Origin: Adiantum capillus-veneris
Taxonomy: Eukaryota > Streptophyta > Polypodiopsida > Polypodiales > Pteridaceae
Direction of reading: 5' to 3'
Length of the DNA stretch: 64,000 bases
Assembly (NCBI GenBank): GCA_014529385.2
Contig: CM043958.1
Span: 78,728,669 to 78,792,668 of the forward strand
The notes beneath the pieces were generated by a model. That model did no database searches, was not told where the DNA came from, and saw only the letters and a list, made by a program, of their open reading frames with translations. Shown here piece after piece: positions 10,491-20,500 of this stretch (position 1 is the first letter of the stretch; the number at the start of each line of letters is the position of its first letter). Position numbers and translations under genes: made by a program.

Positions 10491-11217
10491 TCAGGTAATG
10501 TTCTTTGTAGCAGCACTGTCAAAATACCACACATATGAATCTGCAGCAACTGACAAGCATGCATCATCATGGAAAACAGGATTGTAAGTGCACTCTGCAC
10601 TAAAAGCCCATTCTGCATCAACATCAACATTACTGTCTCCTTTTACAGCAGACTCAACAATGGCTGCATTTGTAGTGGAACCAGCATTTGCAGTGGAACC
10701 ACCCTCTTTCTTCTTAGCCTCTTTTTCCTTCAACTTAGGACACTGCTTGATCAAGTGATCATTAGCTTTACAATAGTGGCAACACATCTTCTTTTTGCCC
10801 TTATCACAAGAATTGCCAGACGATGTGCTGCCAATAGAAGCATTGGGAACTGAAGTTTTGTCACTCGCAGCAGAACCATAAGAAGTGGTTGCATTGTTGT
10901 TACCACCCTTTCTTTGAGAAGCAGTAAAGGCCTGTTCAAATGCATGCTGCCTAGTCCTGTTTTTTATAAAAAGTGACTCTTGCAACATCAATGTGCATAA
11001 TGCATCAAAATTGACAACTTCTGGATTTCCTTCGGTCATAAGTCCCCAAGTACTAGCAAAAGTCTGGTAAGAATCTGGTAAGGCATCAAGAACAGTCTGC
11101 ACAAGTGAACTGTTTGAAACGACTTCACGTACATAAATAAGACGCTCATTGATATCCTTGACACTAGAAAGGAAAGTGTCCATATCATCTTCCTCATGCA
11201 TAATCTTCGACTCTAGC
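10491..11217 (-). pseudogene. gag: Copia A gag and protease start, N-terminally deleted
   Basis: Copia gag from the ELESKIMHEEDDMDTF block to the zinc knuckle CHYCKANDHLIKQC (CX2CX4HX4C), then a Ser/Thr/Asn/Ala-rich spacer and the protease active-site region WYFDSAAT, in which the usual DSGA/T reads DSAA. The first roughly 190 residues present in B are absent: the leader joins directly to codon ELESK at about 11217, at a short shared GAG. Upstream of that the open frame continues through PBS and LTR, which is not real coding. Confidence 0.85.
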
Positions 11218-11288
11218 TCACTGAAATCGGAAAAGTGAGCAGGCGTGTACTGGAGCAGCTGGCGACTAAGCCAGGGACGACGCAACCT

Positions 11289-11300
11289 GCTCTGATACCA
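11289..11300 (-). other. Primer-binding site of copia A
   Basis: The minus strand reads TGGTATCAGAGC two bases inside the 5' LTR, the classical complement of the plant initiator-Met tRNA 3' end. Confidence 0.9.
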
Positions 11301-11302
11301 AT

Positions 11303-11529
11303 TGTTGGAAATAGGGTTGCAGAGAAACACACACAGCTTGGAGAAGACGAAGGAAGCTCAAGGCACACAATGGAGAGTGTATTACTTAGTGTGCAATGGA
11401 AAGATGGATAGCCCTAGAGTGATGGGCGTATATACATTGCTCGGGGGAAAAAACCTCCTAAAGAGGGAAAAAATGCCCCGGCGGTCCTAGTGTGTTCACA
11501 CACATCACTACCACATGTATATGGAAACA
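11303..11529 (-). repeat. 5' LTR of copia A
   Basis: TG to CA, 227 bp, adjacent to the PBS on its left. About six differences from the 3' LTR (189-415) by eye, so A is not very recent. Followed by CTTTT, the right copy of the target duplication. Confidence 0.88.
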
Positions 11530-12110
11530 CTTTTTTGACACAAGGCAATACCACTATCACACTGCTTAAATTGTATGCCCAAATAATGATGCAACAACCG
11601 CAAATCTTTCATCTTGAAAGTAGCATTCAAATCAGCCTTAAATTCGGAAATATGTCTCTCATTTGGTCAAGTGATCAACAAATCATCTACATAAAGAACC
11701 ACAATGAGAAGTACATCACCCTCACGCTTTACATACAATGTGCTTTCTGTTGGATTGTTACGAAAGCCTTGTTTGACCAAATGAGTGTCAGCTTTCTCAT
11801 ACCAAGCACGAGGAGATTTCTTCAACCCATACAAAGCCTTGTTACATTTTCACACTTTGTCCTCTTGTCGTTTCTTGACAAAACCGCAAGGTTGCATTAC
11901 ATAAACTTACTCAAATATGTCACCATTCAAGAAAGCAGTAACAATGTCTGATTGATGTACATCCCAACCAAAATGAGATGCCAATGCACATAGAAAACGC
12001 ACAGTAGTCATACGACAAATGGGAGCAAAGGTCTCTTCATAATCTATGCCTTTTTGTTGTGCATAACCCTTTGCAACAAGTCAAGCCTTATGGCGATGGA
12101 TCTCACCATA
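11530..12110 (-). pseudogene. pol: Copia B reverse transcriptase (N-terminal two thirds)
   Basis: Antisense to the plus strand this encodes the copia reverse transcriptase from HRHKA and [13 protein letters not shown] through ALYGLKKSPRAWYEK to the YVDD block (about 11680), ending where A was inserted. It keeps GAA where A has a stop at 1502. It has its own lesions, including a stop after HRHKA (about 12080) and several substitutions, so no long frame remains. Confidence 0.82.
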
Positions 12111-13461
12111 CGGCTTGCGTTTCAACTTGTTAACCCACTTTGCACCAATGGACTTCTTGCCAGGAGGCAAATCACATAAAGTCCGTGTGTCATTTTCTAT
12201 AAGTGCATCATATTCTGATTGCATGGTAGCCATCCAATTTTTCGAATTCTGTGCTTCATCAAAAGATAGAGGCTCCTCAACGTCATGTAAGCTAGACACA
12301 GCCAAAGCATAACAATCTGATGCATAAGATGCATGGCGAGAGCGTGAACGAGTACGACTAGAAAAAGGTGCATCCAATTTACTGTCACACAAAGTGTGCA
12401 CCATCCATTTTGACATACCTATAGCCTGCTCATTTTCAGCTCTTTGCTCATCAAGTACATCTGCATCAATAATAGGGTGATGTGTAACATTTGCAGAAAC
12501 CCCCATAGGCTGTACATTTGCGTCATTCGAACTTACATTAGTATTTCCACTACTGAAAAGAGGCAACAAAGTGTCATGAATGTCCTGTGAGCTTACATTA
12601 CTGTCTCTAGTACATGAAAACAAAGACTGAACAGAATCTTCCACAAATACTACATCCCGTGAAACCAAAATACGTTTTGTTTGTGGATGATACAACCTGT
12701 AACCTTTGCTTTCAGCACTATAACCAACAAAAATACATTTGATAGTCTTATCATCCAATTTTCTGCGCTGTGTTTGTGGCACCAAAGCATGCCAAACAAC
12801 CAAAAACACGCATGTGCTCAATAGAAGGATTTCTATCATGCCATGCTTCATATGGAGTAATAGATTGCAAAGCTTTCGTAGGACACCTGTTTAGTACATA
12901 AGTGGCACACATGATGTGGCCTCAAGCCAAAAAGAATGCGGCAAAGATTGACTTTTGACCATACATTGTGCCATTTCCGTAAGTGACCTATTTTTCCTCT
13001 CAGTAATACCATTTTACTGAGGTGTATAAGGAACTTTACATTTGTGTTTTATCCCACAACTAGCCAGAAATGCATTGAATTCATGAGACATATACTCCCC
13101 CCCCTCGATTTGAACGTAGGGTGCCCATAGTACATTTCGAGACATTTTCAGCCATAGCCAGAAACTATTTGAAGCACATAAAAAATTTGGACTTCGCTTT
13201 AAGAGGAAATACCCATGCATGCCGAGAGTAATCATTAATGAAAGTCACGAAGTAAAGGTAATTGCCCAAGGACAGAGTTTGCATGGGCCCACAAACATCA
13301 CTATGCACAAGCTGCAACCTGCATGTGGCCCGAACTGAAACATCCTTTGGAAACTTAGAACGCTGCATCTTACCCAAAATACAACTTTCACAAACATGTT
13401 TGATAGGTGCTTCAAGAGGTGGCAAAGAAGCAACCATATTAGATTTCTCCAAACACAGCAA
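12111..13461 (-). pseudogene. pol: Copia B integrase and linker
   Basis: From the zinc-binding Cys pair (CESCILGKMQRSKFP) through HSDVCGPMQTLS (first catalytic Asp) and the second block, where the expected Asp reads Asn in LRSNRGGEY and a run of eight G adds a +1 shift, to NGITERKNRSL (catalytic Glu) and the C-terminal FVGYSAESKGYRLY block. The linker 12081-12851 is open. A stop after PYTPQ and a shift near 12850 also break it. Confidence 0.85.
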
Positions 13462-13915
13462 ATTGACAAAATTCAGGTGACCAATACGTGCATGCCAAAG
13501 TTTTGCATCTGAAATAGCCCTTGAACCTGCAACTGCATTTGCATAATTTTATCCACACTTGTCATACAAAGTGAGCTTATATAGCCCACGTCACAAGGGC
13601 CTAGATGCAACGATTTCATCACCAAAACTGAGATCATAAATTGTACATATATCATCCACAAATTTGACTACAAGTCCATGTCTAACAAGTACAGATACAG
13701 ACAAAAGATTCTTCTTGATCCCAGGTAAATAAAGTGCATCAACAAGTGTGAAAGAACTACCATTAGCATCAGTAAGCACAATATTTCCAACTCTATGAAC
13801 CGGATAAGAGGGATTGTTGGCACAAGTGACTGAATTCCCATGAGAGACAGACTTGAGAGAGTTGAACAATTCACGATGTGAGGTAATGTGCTTTGTAGCA
13901 CCACTGTCGAAATAC
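13462..13915 (-). pseudogene. pol: Copia B protease and pre-integrase region
   Basis: Starts with the protease active site read as WYFDSGAT (about 13905), better preserved than in A. The core runs through ANGSSFTLVDALYLPGIKKN and ends with LWHARIGHLNF, the His pair of the integrase zinc region. The 13591-13869 frame is open; frameshifts occur on both sides (about 13600 and 13910). Confidence 0.8.
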
Positions 13916-15012
13916 CACTATGTGAATCTGCAACAACTGACTTGCATGCATCATGGACAACAGGATTGTAAGTGCACTCTGCACTAAAAGCCCATTCTGC
14001 AGCAACATCAGCATTATAGTCTCCTTTTACAGAACACTCAACAATGGATGCATTTGTAGTGGAACCAGCATTTGCAGTGGAACCAACCTCTTTCTTCTTA
14101 GCTTCTTTGGCCTTTAACTTAGGACACTGCTTGATCAAGTGATCATTAGCTTTACAATAGTGGCAACACATCTTATTTTTTCCCTTATCACAAGAATTTC
14201 CAGACGATGTGCTGCCAACAGAAGCATTGGGAATTGAAGTTTTGTCACTCGCAGCAGAACCATAAGAAGTGGTTGCATTGTTGTTACCACCCTTTCTTTG
14301 AGAAGCAATAAAATCCTGTTCAACTACACGCTGTCTAGTCCTGTTTTTCTTGGAAAGTGACTCTTGCAACAACAATGTGCATAATGCATCAAACTTGACA
14401 ACTTATGGATTTCCTTGGGTCATAAGTCTCCAAGTATCATCAAAAGTATGGTAAGAATCGGGTAAGGCATCAAGAACAGTCTGCACAAGGGAACTGTCTG
14501 AAATGACTTCACCTGGAGAAATAAGTTTCTCATTGATATCCTTGACATGAGCAAGGAAAGTGTCCATATCATCTTCCTCATGCATAATCTTTGACTCCAG
14601 CTCTTTACGCAGCAAAGAAATTTTAGCCTCATTGCGACTTGCATAAAGACTAGCCAAAATATCCCAAGCCTGTTTTGCAGATTTTGCTGAATGGATGTGA
14701 GGAACAATGGTGCGCTTCACAGACAACGCAATCAATGCACAAGCCTACGCATCCTTTACATCCCAACGAGCTTGTTTTAATGTAGGAAAAACAACTAAAA
14801 TAGCAACAATCCTTGCAGCAAGATCTGCAACATCCTCAACATCGCCTATATCCTCAGAACCAGGACGTACATCAATGCCCTGCACAATATTCCAAACGCT
14901 CTTTGACACAAGAACGTGGTGCATCATATAAGCCCACATAGGGTAATTGTCACCATCCAACCTGTCCTCAAGCAACAAACATCTTGAAGACATCTATGTT
15001 GTTGTCAGCCAT
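13916..15012 (-). pseudogene. gag: Copia B gag
   Basis: Gag of the copia type: N-terminal LDGDNYPMWAYMMHHVL block (the conserved L.G.NY..W), then SAKQAWDILASLY, ELESKIMHEEDDMDTF, and a CX2CX4HX4C zinc knuckle (CHYCKANDHLIKQC) near residue 270. Start codon taken at 15012, 340 bp after the PBS; a one-base shift within the first 15 codons separates it from the main frame (14993). In-frame stops occur at about 14738 (TAG) and 14400 (TAA; A has GAA). Confidence 0.85.
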
Positions 15013-15355
15013 GGTAAATGCTGCACCTGATTTGAAAACTGTCCGAAAATAGGAGACACAGAGCGGGAACAACACATGCTATATAGCACAAACCATAGAA
15101 GACTGTAAGACACCTGTTATGCAAAAAACGGCACTCATAAAAATTCTCCCCAAAATGATAAAATTGCATGTGCAGACCTGGCTGTAGTCGAAACGGAGGC
15201 CGAAATGAGTCCAAATCAGAAATCTAAGCATACTAACCTCTACGAGCTCTCTAGAAATATTTGTCGACCTGCAAACGCTCGCTAAACCTCACTGTAGTCA
15301 GAGAAAGTGAGCAGGGCTGGAGCAGCTGGCGACTAAGCCCAGGAGGACGTAACCT
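15013..15355 (-). other. Untranslated leader of copia B
   Basis: Sequence between the PBS and gag; no coding frame of note. A retains only its first about 70 bp. Confidence 0.7.
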
Positions 15356-15367
15356 GCTCTGATACCA
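15356..15367 (-). other. Primer-binding site of copia B
   Basis: TGGTATCAGAGC on the minus strand, two bases from the LTR, complementary to initiator-Met tRNA. Confidence 0.9.
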
Positions 15368-15369
15368 AT

Positions 15370-16058
15370 TGTTGGAATTAGGGTTGCAGAGAAACACACA
15401 CAACTTGGAGAAGATGAAGGAAGCTCAAGGCACACAATAGAGAGTGTGTTTCTTGGTGTGCAATGGAAAGATAGATAGCCCTAGAGTGATGGGCGTATAT
15501 ACAATACACGGGGGAAAAAACCTCCTAAAGAGGGGGAAAAATGTCCCCACGGTCCTAGTGTGTTCACACACATCACATTAGGAAAAGTTTGGACTCAAAA
15601 ATGGGCCTTGTAAGAATTGTTGATGTGGCATAGCTCTCAAAAAGTGGGGATCGGTAATTTTTTTGCAAATAAGATCCAAACTTGTTGGAGGTTTGGATAT
15701 TTAAAATCTACTCTTCAAATGCTATCTATTGATATATAGCATGCATGTATCGGACATTGCCTTTATGTAGATCTAGAAAAAGGTGATTTTAGATTACCGT
15801 AACGGTAACAAAACCTGGCTGATTGAAAAAAAATGGCATAACTTTCATAGAAGTCATCCAAACTTTTCGGACCTTGGCTCTTTAGAATCCATTTTTCAAG
15901 AACTTTTCAATGATAGGTCATATCATGGGGTTCTAAGCAATATTTAGAGGGGTCTAGCGGGTTGCTTTCTTTTGTACAACTTTGATGATGTGGCACTCTT
16001 AAAAGGCCCAAAAATGAGTTCAAAACTTTCCTAATGCTACCACATGTATATGGTAACA
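15370..16058 (-). repeat. 5' LTR of copia B, split by a fold-back element
   Basis: 15370-15576 and 16037-16058 together match the 227-bp LTR of A, with TG at 15370 and CA at 16057-16058. The intervening 459 bp are an insertion. B itself sits inside the 3' LTR of gypsy G. Confidence 0.85.
15577..16035. mobile_element. 459-bp fold-back (MITE-like) element
   Basis: It begins ATTAGGAAAAGTTTGGACTC and ends with the inverted counterpart GAGTTCAAAACTTTCCTAAT; the arms pair over about 45 bp at roughly 80 percent, and weaker complementarity extends further in. It interrupts the LTR of B between CATCAC and TACCAC, where A is continuous. The duplicated target is at most 2-3 bp and imperfect (CAC/TGC). 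No coding capacity. The superfamily is undetermined. Confidence 0.7.
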
Positions 16059-16929
16059 ATAGCGCTACCTCTTAGCCTAGATTAGCTGCCAACTTTTGGA
16101 AAATTTTCCTTAAAACATGGCCTTTGCCTTTGGTCCCCCAATTTTTCTTCAATTTTTATAGTAGAAACTGACTAACTGGAGAGTATCCCGACAACTAATG
16201 TGATCATGATTAGACTATGCTGCATCGTGATGCCTCCATGGTAAATACTGATTAAGTGGACAATATCTCGATAACGAATGTGACTGTGAATAGACTATGC
16301 TGCATCATGATGCCTCCAAGGTGTCACTTTTTATAAAAACAATTCTCGCAGAAATCGCATTTAATATTGTTTCTTCATTGGATGGTCATTTTTAATCATG
16401 ACGGTGATTAAAATAATATTTTTATATTTAGGTCATTCTAAAAAGCACATTGCTTTTCAAAAATGCCAAAAAGTACAAAAAGCTAAAAAATAGCGTAAAC
16501 AATAAAAAAAAGAAATTTTTTCTAAAATTGAACCACGGGTTCTCCTTGTTTATGGAAACAAGAAAGCAAGCTTTTTTTTCACTAAAAAGTACTAAAAATC
16601 ATGAAAAGCTAAAAATGGTGTAAAAAGCGTCCAGAAAGCAAACTTTTACAAAATTAAACCATAGCTTCCCCGAAACTCGTAGATTAAGGATCTGACCCTG
16701 GTTTTTGCAAAAGAGCACTGAAAAGCAAAAAAAGCATGAAAAGGCTTTAAAAAAGTGGTTTTTTCTTAAAATAACCAAACGATCGTCTGACCTATCGGAA
16801 CATAAAAATGCCCTTTCTTTTCACTTTAGAACCTTATAACGCTACCAAACAAGCATTCTAAACCAAAATTTCACAAAGCAGATATGAAAATATATTTTTA
16901 AAAAAGACCAAAAAAACGGGGATCTTACA
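16059..16929 (-). repeat. 3' LTR of gypsy G (U3 part)
   Basis: AT-rich non-coding sequence ending GATCTTACA next to a PPT, which on the minus strand is the start of an LTR (TGTAAGATCC). Diverged homology to 54565-55245 supports its LTR nature. A roughly 78-bp block (16168-16320, containing GACTATGCTGCATC twice) is tandemly duplicated here but single in the other copy. Its distal part was displaced by copia B and lies outside the window. Confidence 0.65.
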
Positions 16930-16940
16930 TCCTCCCACAC
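16930..16940 (-). other. Polypurine tract of gypsy G
   Basis: Minus strand reads GTGTGGGAGGA directly before the LTR start TGTAAGATCC, the common plant gypsy PPT/LTR junction. Confidence 0.7.
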
Positions 16941-16964
16941 TTGAACAATTCATGATGTCTCACC

Positions 16965-17776
16965 TGTTAAGTATGGAGCCTGATTTACCCTTGTAATTTT
17001 CTGTGGTAAAAGCGCACATTTGTAAGGCCCCCATTATGAGGAGAAGCCATCGTGCGTGAAGGAAAATCACTCACCGGAAACCAAAATTTTCACGGACAAG
17101 AATCAGGGGCAACTTTTTTTCGCCGGAATATTCCTTTTCGCCGGAATATTATGGCCGGACGGCGGTCGGAAAACAACCGGTCGGTTGGCCGGTGGCCGGT
17201 AGTCAATGGCCTATGGCCGGTGGACGGAAGTCAATGGCCGGTGGCCGGTGGACGGAAGTCAATGGCCGGTGGCCGGTGGTCGGAAGTCAATGGCCGGTGG
17301 CCGGTGGCCGAATTCAATGGCCGGTGGCCGAATTCAAAAGCGGACTTGTCTTCTCAAGGGCGGCCACACATGGGCGGATTGGAGGGTCCGATTTGGACTT
17401 ATTCCCACAAGGGCGGCTACACATGGCTGTCTCTCATAAGAGAGGGCAGCCCTTTTGGCCTATAAAAGGAGGTCATTTCTACACACATTTCATAGTGTGA
17501 AGTTGATGCAACAAGGTGAGTGTGAGGTGGTGAGAGTGAAGCAAGGCGGGAGCTCCATTAAGGGTATAATCCCTTTGTAAATTACTTCTTGTTTTGAAGT
17601 ACTAAAGCCATTGAGTGGCTGCTTTCCCGTGGACGTAGCCCACATTGGGTGAACCACGTATATCGTGTGTACTCTCTCTCTCTCTCTCTACTCTATAATC
17701 TCGTGTATGTAAATCTGTCTTTCTTAATTAAGTAATCTACTCAATTATCTATTTAGCTACGTCTTATTTCCTAACA
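16965..17776 (+). mobile_element. Solo LTR (812 bp) with target duplication TCACC
   Basis: Begins TGTTAAG, ends CTAACA, and is flanked on both sides by TCACC (16960-16964, 17777-17781), a perfect 5-bp duplication. A TATA box (TATAAAAGG, 17461-17469) and a downstream block with CCGTGGACGTAGCC and GAACCACGTATATCGTG resemble the R-U5 of plant copia LTRs in the plus orientation. No internal element sequence follows, so it is a solo LTR inserted between the PPT and the pol of gypsy G. Confidence 0.8.
17203..17337. repeat. Tandem repeat in the solo LTR
   Basis: About five units of roughly 21-28 bp built from GGCCGGTGG and CGGAAGTCAATGG, lying upstream of the TATA box, i.e. in U3. The unit structure leaves all three plus frames open (17052-17500), which creates spurious frames. 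Confidence 0.85.
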
Positions 17777-17781
17777 TCACC

Positions 17782-19010
17782 TCGACTTGAAGTTAGGATA
17801 TTTTAGCTTCATGAAATCGTCACATCCCGAAGAAGCAACTTCCTCAGGGTTTGTAAGCTTCATCATTGATTCTCTCTATGATGACAAAAGCTCTATAATA
17901 TCTGACATTGAGCTTCTTACACTTACCCATTGATAAAGAGCTACATCTGGGTTTCACTCTTAAAAATACAAAATCTCCTTCTTGTTTGGGTAAAATAGAC
18001 CGTTTAGGGCTAGTGTAACAATTTTTTCTATCTTGAGTAGTCTTTATGTCTTAGCGTATAAGGTCTGTCTGCAATTGCTCTCATTCAATATATCTTTGGA
18101 TGCTTGACCTCTTATTAGAGGGTTTGTCCATTTTAATGAAGTGAGACACTCTTGTCCATACAACACTTGAAAAGGAGACATTCCAATTGAGCATTAGTAT
18201 GAGAAATTATACGTAAATTCAACTAAATACAAATATCTAGTCCATTTATTGTGCTCATACACACAATATCTAGTCCATTTACTCTGCTCATACACACAAT
18301 ATCTAGTCAACTTACTCTGCTCATACACACAATAAGCTCTTAATATCTCCTCAATGATTTGGTTGGTTCTCTCCATTTGTCCATCAACTTGAGGATGATT
18401 AGCACTACTAAAGGCCAATTGGGTTCCTATAGCTGAAAATAAGGCTTTCCAAAAATTTTGAAATGAACTTTGCATCACGATCCAAAATTATACGAAGTGG
18501 TAAGCCATGATACATGGACACCTTTCATGAAAACTTGAACTGTATCCTTAGACGTAAATGTTGTCTTGACAGGGAATACATGGATCATTTTTGTAAGCAT
18601 ATCAAAAGCACCAAAAATAGAATTATATCCCAAAGATGTAGCAAGTCTTGTAATGAAATCCATGGATATGCATTCCCATTTCATTTATGGTGCATTAATA
18701 GGTTAAATCTTACCAGGGCATCAAACTCATTCAACTTTAATACGTCAACATCTTAAACATCTTGTAACATAGTTTAACACATTGTGCTTAATCCTAGTCA
18801 AAAGAAACTCTTTCGTATAGTAGCATAAGTTTTAATGTAGCTTGGATGTCTTGCAATAGGTATACCATAAGCTTCCTGTAGAATTTGAAGTTTGATCCCG
18901 ACATTATTTGGGATACAAATACAATGGTTGAAGAAGAGGTCATTGTCTTCAACATGAAAGCCTTTGGTTTGCCCTTCTTGATTCTCTGTGCGACTATCCA
19001 AGTTCATTAA
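17782..19010 (-). pseudogene. pol: Gypsy G integrase
   Basis: Zinc-binding segment at 18798-19007 (LQEAYGIPIARHPSY), then the core with WECISMDFITRLATS (first Asp) and a second part NFWKALFSAIGTQLAFSSANHPQVDGQMERTN with the catalytic Glu. Between core and C-terminus an 11-residue unit (YCVYEQSKWTR) is present three times, encoded by a 33-bp tandem repeat (18234-18332). The region 17782-18190 is the degraded C-terminus with no chromodomain that I can recognise. Confidence 0.8.
18234..18332. repeat. 33-bp tandem triplication within integrase
   Basis: Three direct units of 33 bp (TATCTAGTCCATTTACTCTG and following), at 18234, 18267 and 18300, with a few substitutions between them. Length is a multiple of three, so the integrase frame is kept and 22 residues are added. 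Confidence 0.92.
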
Positions 19011-20290
19011 ATACTAAATCTTTGTGTAAGAGGCATACCTTCATGAATAAAGTCAATTAAAGAGGTAGTAGAAGTTGCGATAGCCGCTACAATACTCATT
19101 TTTCTTAAAGCATTGGCCACGAGGTTTTCCTTTCCAAGTTTATATTCAATTCCAAAATCATAATCACATAATCATTGCATCCATCTCCCTTGCCACATAT
19201 TAAGATCAGGTTGGGTGTAAATCCACTTGAGGCTCTTATGATCTACATATATTTCAAATCTTCTTCCAAGAAGATAATGTCACCATACTTTAGGAGAATG
19301 TACAATAGCCAACAATTCCAAATCATGTGTAGAATAATTCAACTAATAAGTATGCAGCTTATAAGATTCATAAGCTATTGGCCATCCTTCTTGAGATAGA
19401 ACACCACCAATTTCTTGTCCACTTGCATCAATGAGTACAACGAACATCTTTGAGAAATCCGAAACCTGTAGTATTGGAGCATTCACCAAATATTCTTTGA
19501 GTTTCTCAAAGCTATCTTGAGCACGCTCATTCCAGGTAAACACTTTAGACTTCTTAAGGGTATTTGTTAATGGAGATGTAATCTTAGTATAGCCTTCAAT
19601 AAAAGTATACGATACCATCCTGTAAAGCCAAGAAATCCACATACTTCTTTGATAGATTTGGGTGTAGGCCAAGCTACGACATCTTTGATCTTACTTGGAT
19701 CAATAGAAACAACAGCCTTGGATACAATAAATCCCAAATATTCCACTTTGTTAGTTAAGAATGTGCATTTGCTATGCTTAGCATAAAGCTGATTCTAACG
19801 TAGAAGTTCAAGTACTTGTCGTACATATTGACCATGTTCTCTTCTATTCTTCAAGTAAACCAGAATATCATCAAAGAAGACAAGAAAAAAATCATCAAGA
19901 TGTTCTCTTAACACATCGTTCATAAGACAATCAAAACTTGCAGAAGCATTTGCAAGTCCAAAAGGCATAGTCGTAAAGTCATAATGTCCAAATCGAGTGT
20001 TGAAGCCTGTCTTTGGTATATCCTCCTCCTTGTTGATAATACCCCGACTCAAGATCAATTTTTGAGAAAATAGAAGCTCCATGTAATCGATCATGTAACT
20101 CATGAATTCTTAGTATTGCATACTTATTCTTGATTGTTATTTGATTCAATTTACAATAATCAATACAAAGATGTAGAGTAGAGTCCTTCTTTTGATTAAA
20201 AATAACAGTAGTACTCCATGGAGAAACACTTGGTCGAATGAAGCCTTGCTCAAGAAGTTGAGTACAATGCTCCTTAATTTCAGCAGACTA
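19011..20290 (-). pseudogene. pol: Gypsy G reverse transcriptase and RNase H
   Basis: Reverse transcriptase with [20 protein letters not shown] and the catalytic FFDDILVY (19795-20103), followed downstream by the RNase H domain with SKVFTWNERAQDSFEKLKEY and VLIDASGQEIGGVLSQEG (19343-19672). At least four frame changes or stops separate the segments. Similar to the reverse transcriptase of gypsy E at 59100. Confidence 0.85.
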
Positions 20291-20500
20291 AGGCACTAAC
20301 ATCTTGTATGGTCTATAGAATACTTAACCTTCCTACCTGCTAATTCCACTATAAGGTCTGAATCAGGGTGTTTAGGCAAAATGAGGTTTCTAATGCACCT
20401 AGGAGAGATGAAAGAATGTGTACTCCCAAAATCAATCAATAAGGGAAAGTTCTTACCTTGATATTTTGTTGGGGTTTAATTTGTTGAAAATTCTTCATCT
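20291..20500 (-). pseudogene. pol: Gypsy G protease
   Basis: Reads LIDFGSTHSFISPRCIRN, the retropepsin active site with DSG changed to DFG, upstream of reverse transcriptase. Stops follow. Confidence 0.65.

Larger units (their letters stand above)
189..11529 (-). mobile_element. Ty1/copia LTR retrotransposon A, interrupted
   Basis: Minus-strand copia element bounded by two 227-bp LTRs (189-415 and 11303-11529) with about six differences between them. The flanking 5 bp are TTTTT on the left and CTTTT on the right, a target duplication with one mismatch; removing A rejoins the reverse-transcriptase sequence of copia B without loss. Order on the minus strand is LTR, PBS, gag, protease, integrase, reverse transcriptase, RNase H, PPT, LTR, the copia order. 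It is disabled by deletions in gag and integrase, several stop codons, and a 7.2-kb insertion at 2858-10029. Confidence 0.88.

Noticed and set aside
11218-11330. Start of copia A gag at 11330
   Set aside because: This start lies in the 5' LTR and the frame crosses the PBS. It is a by-product of the leader/gag deletion.
17052-17500. Three overlapping plus-strand frames of 77-137 codons
   Set aside because: They arise from GC-rich tandem repeats lacking stops in any frame, within a solo LTR.
18234-18332. CRISPR-like direct repeats
   Set aside because: Units are contiguous without spacers and lie in frame in a gypsy integrase of a plant genome.
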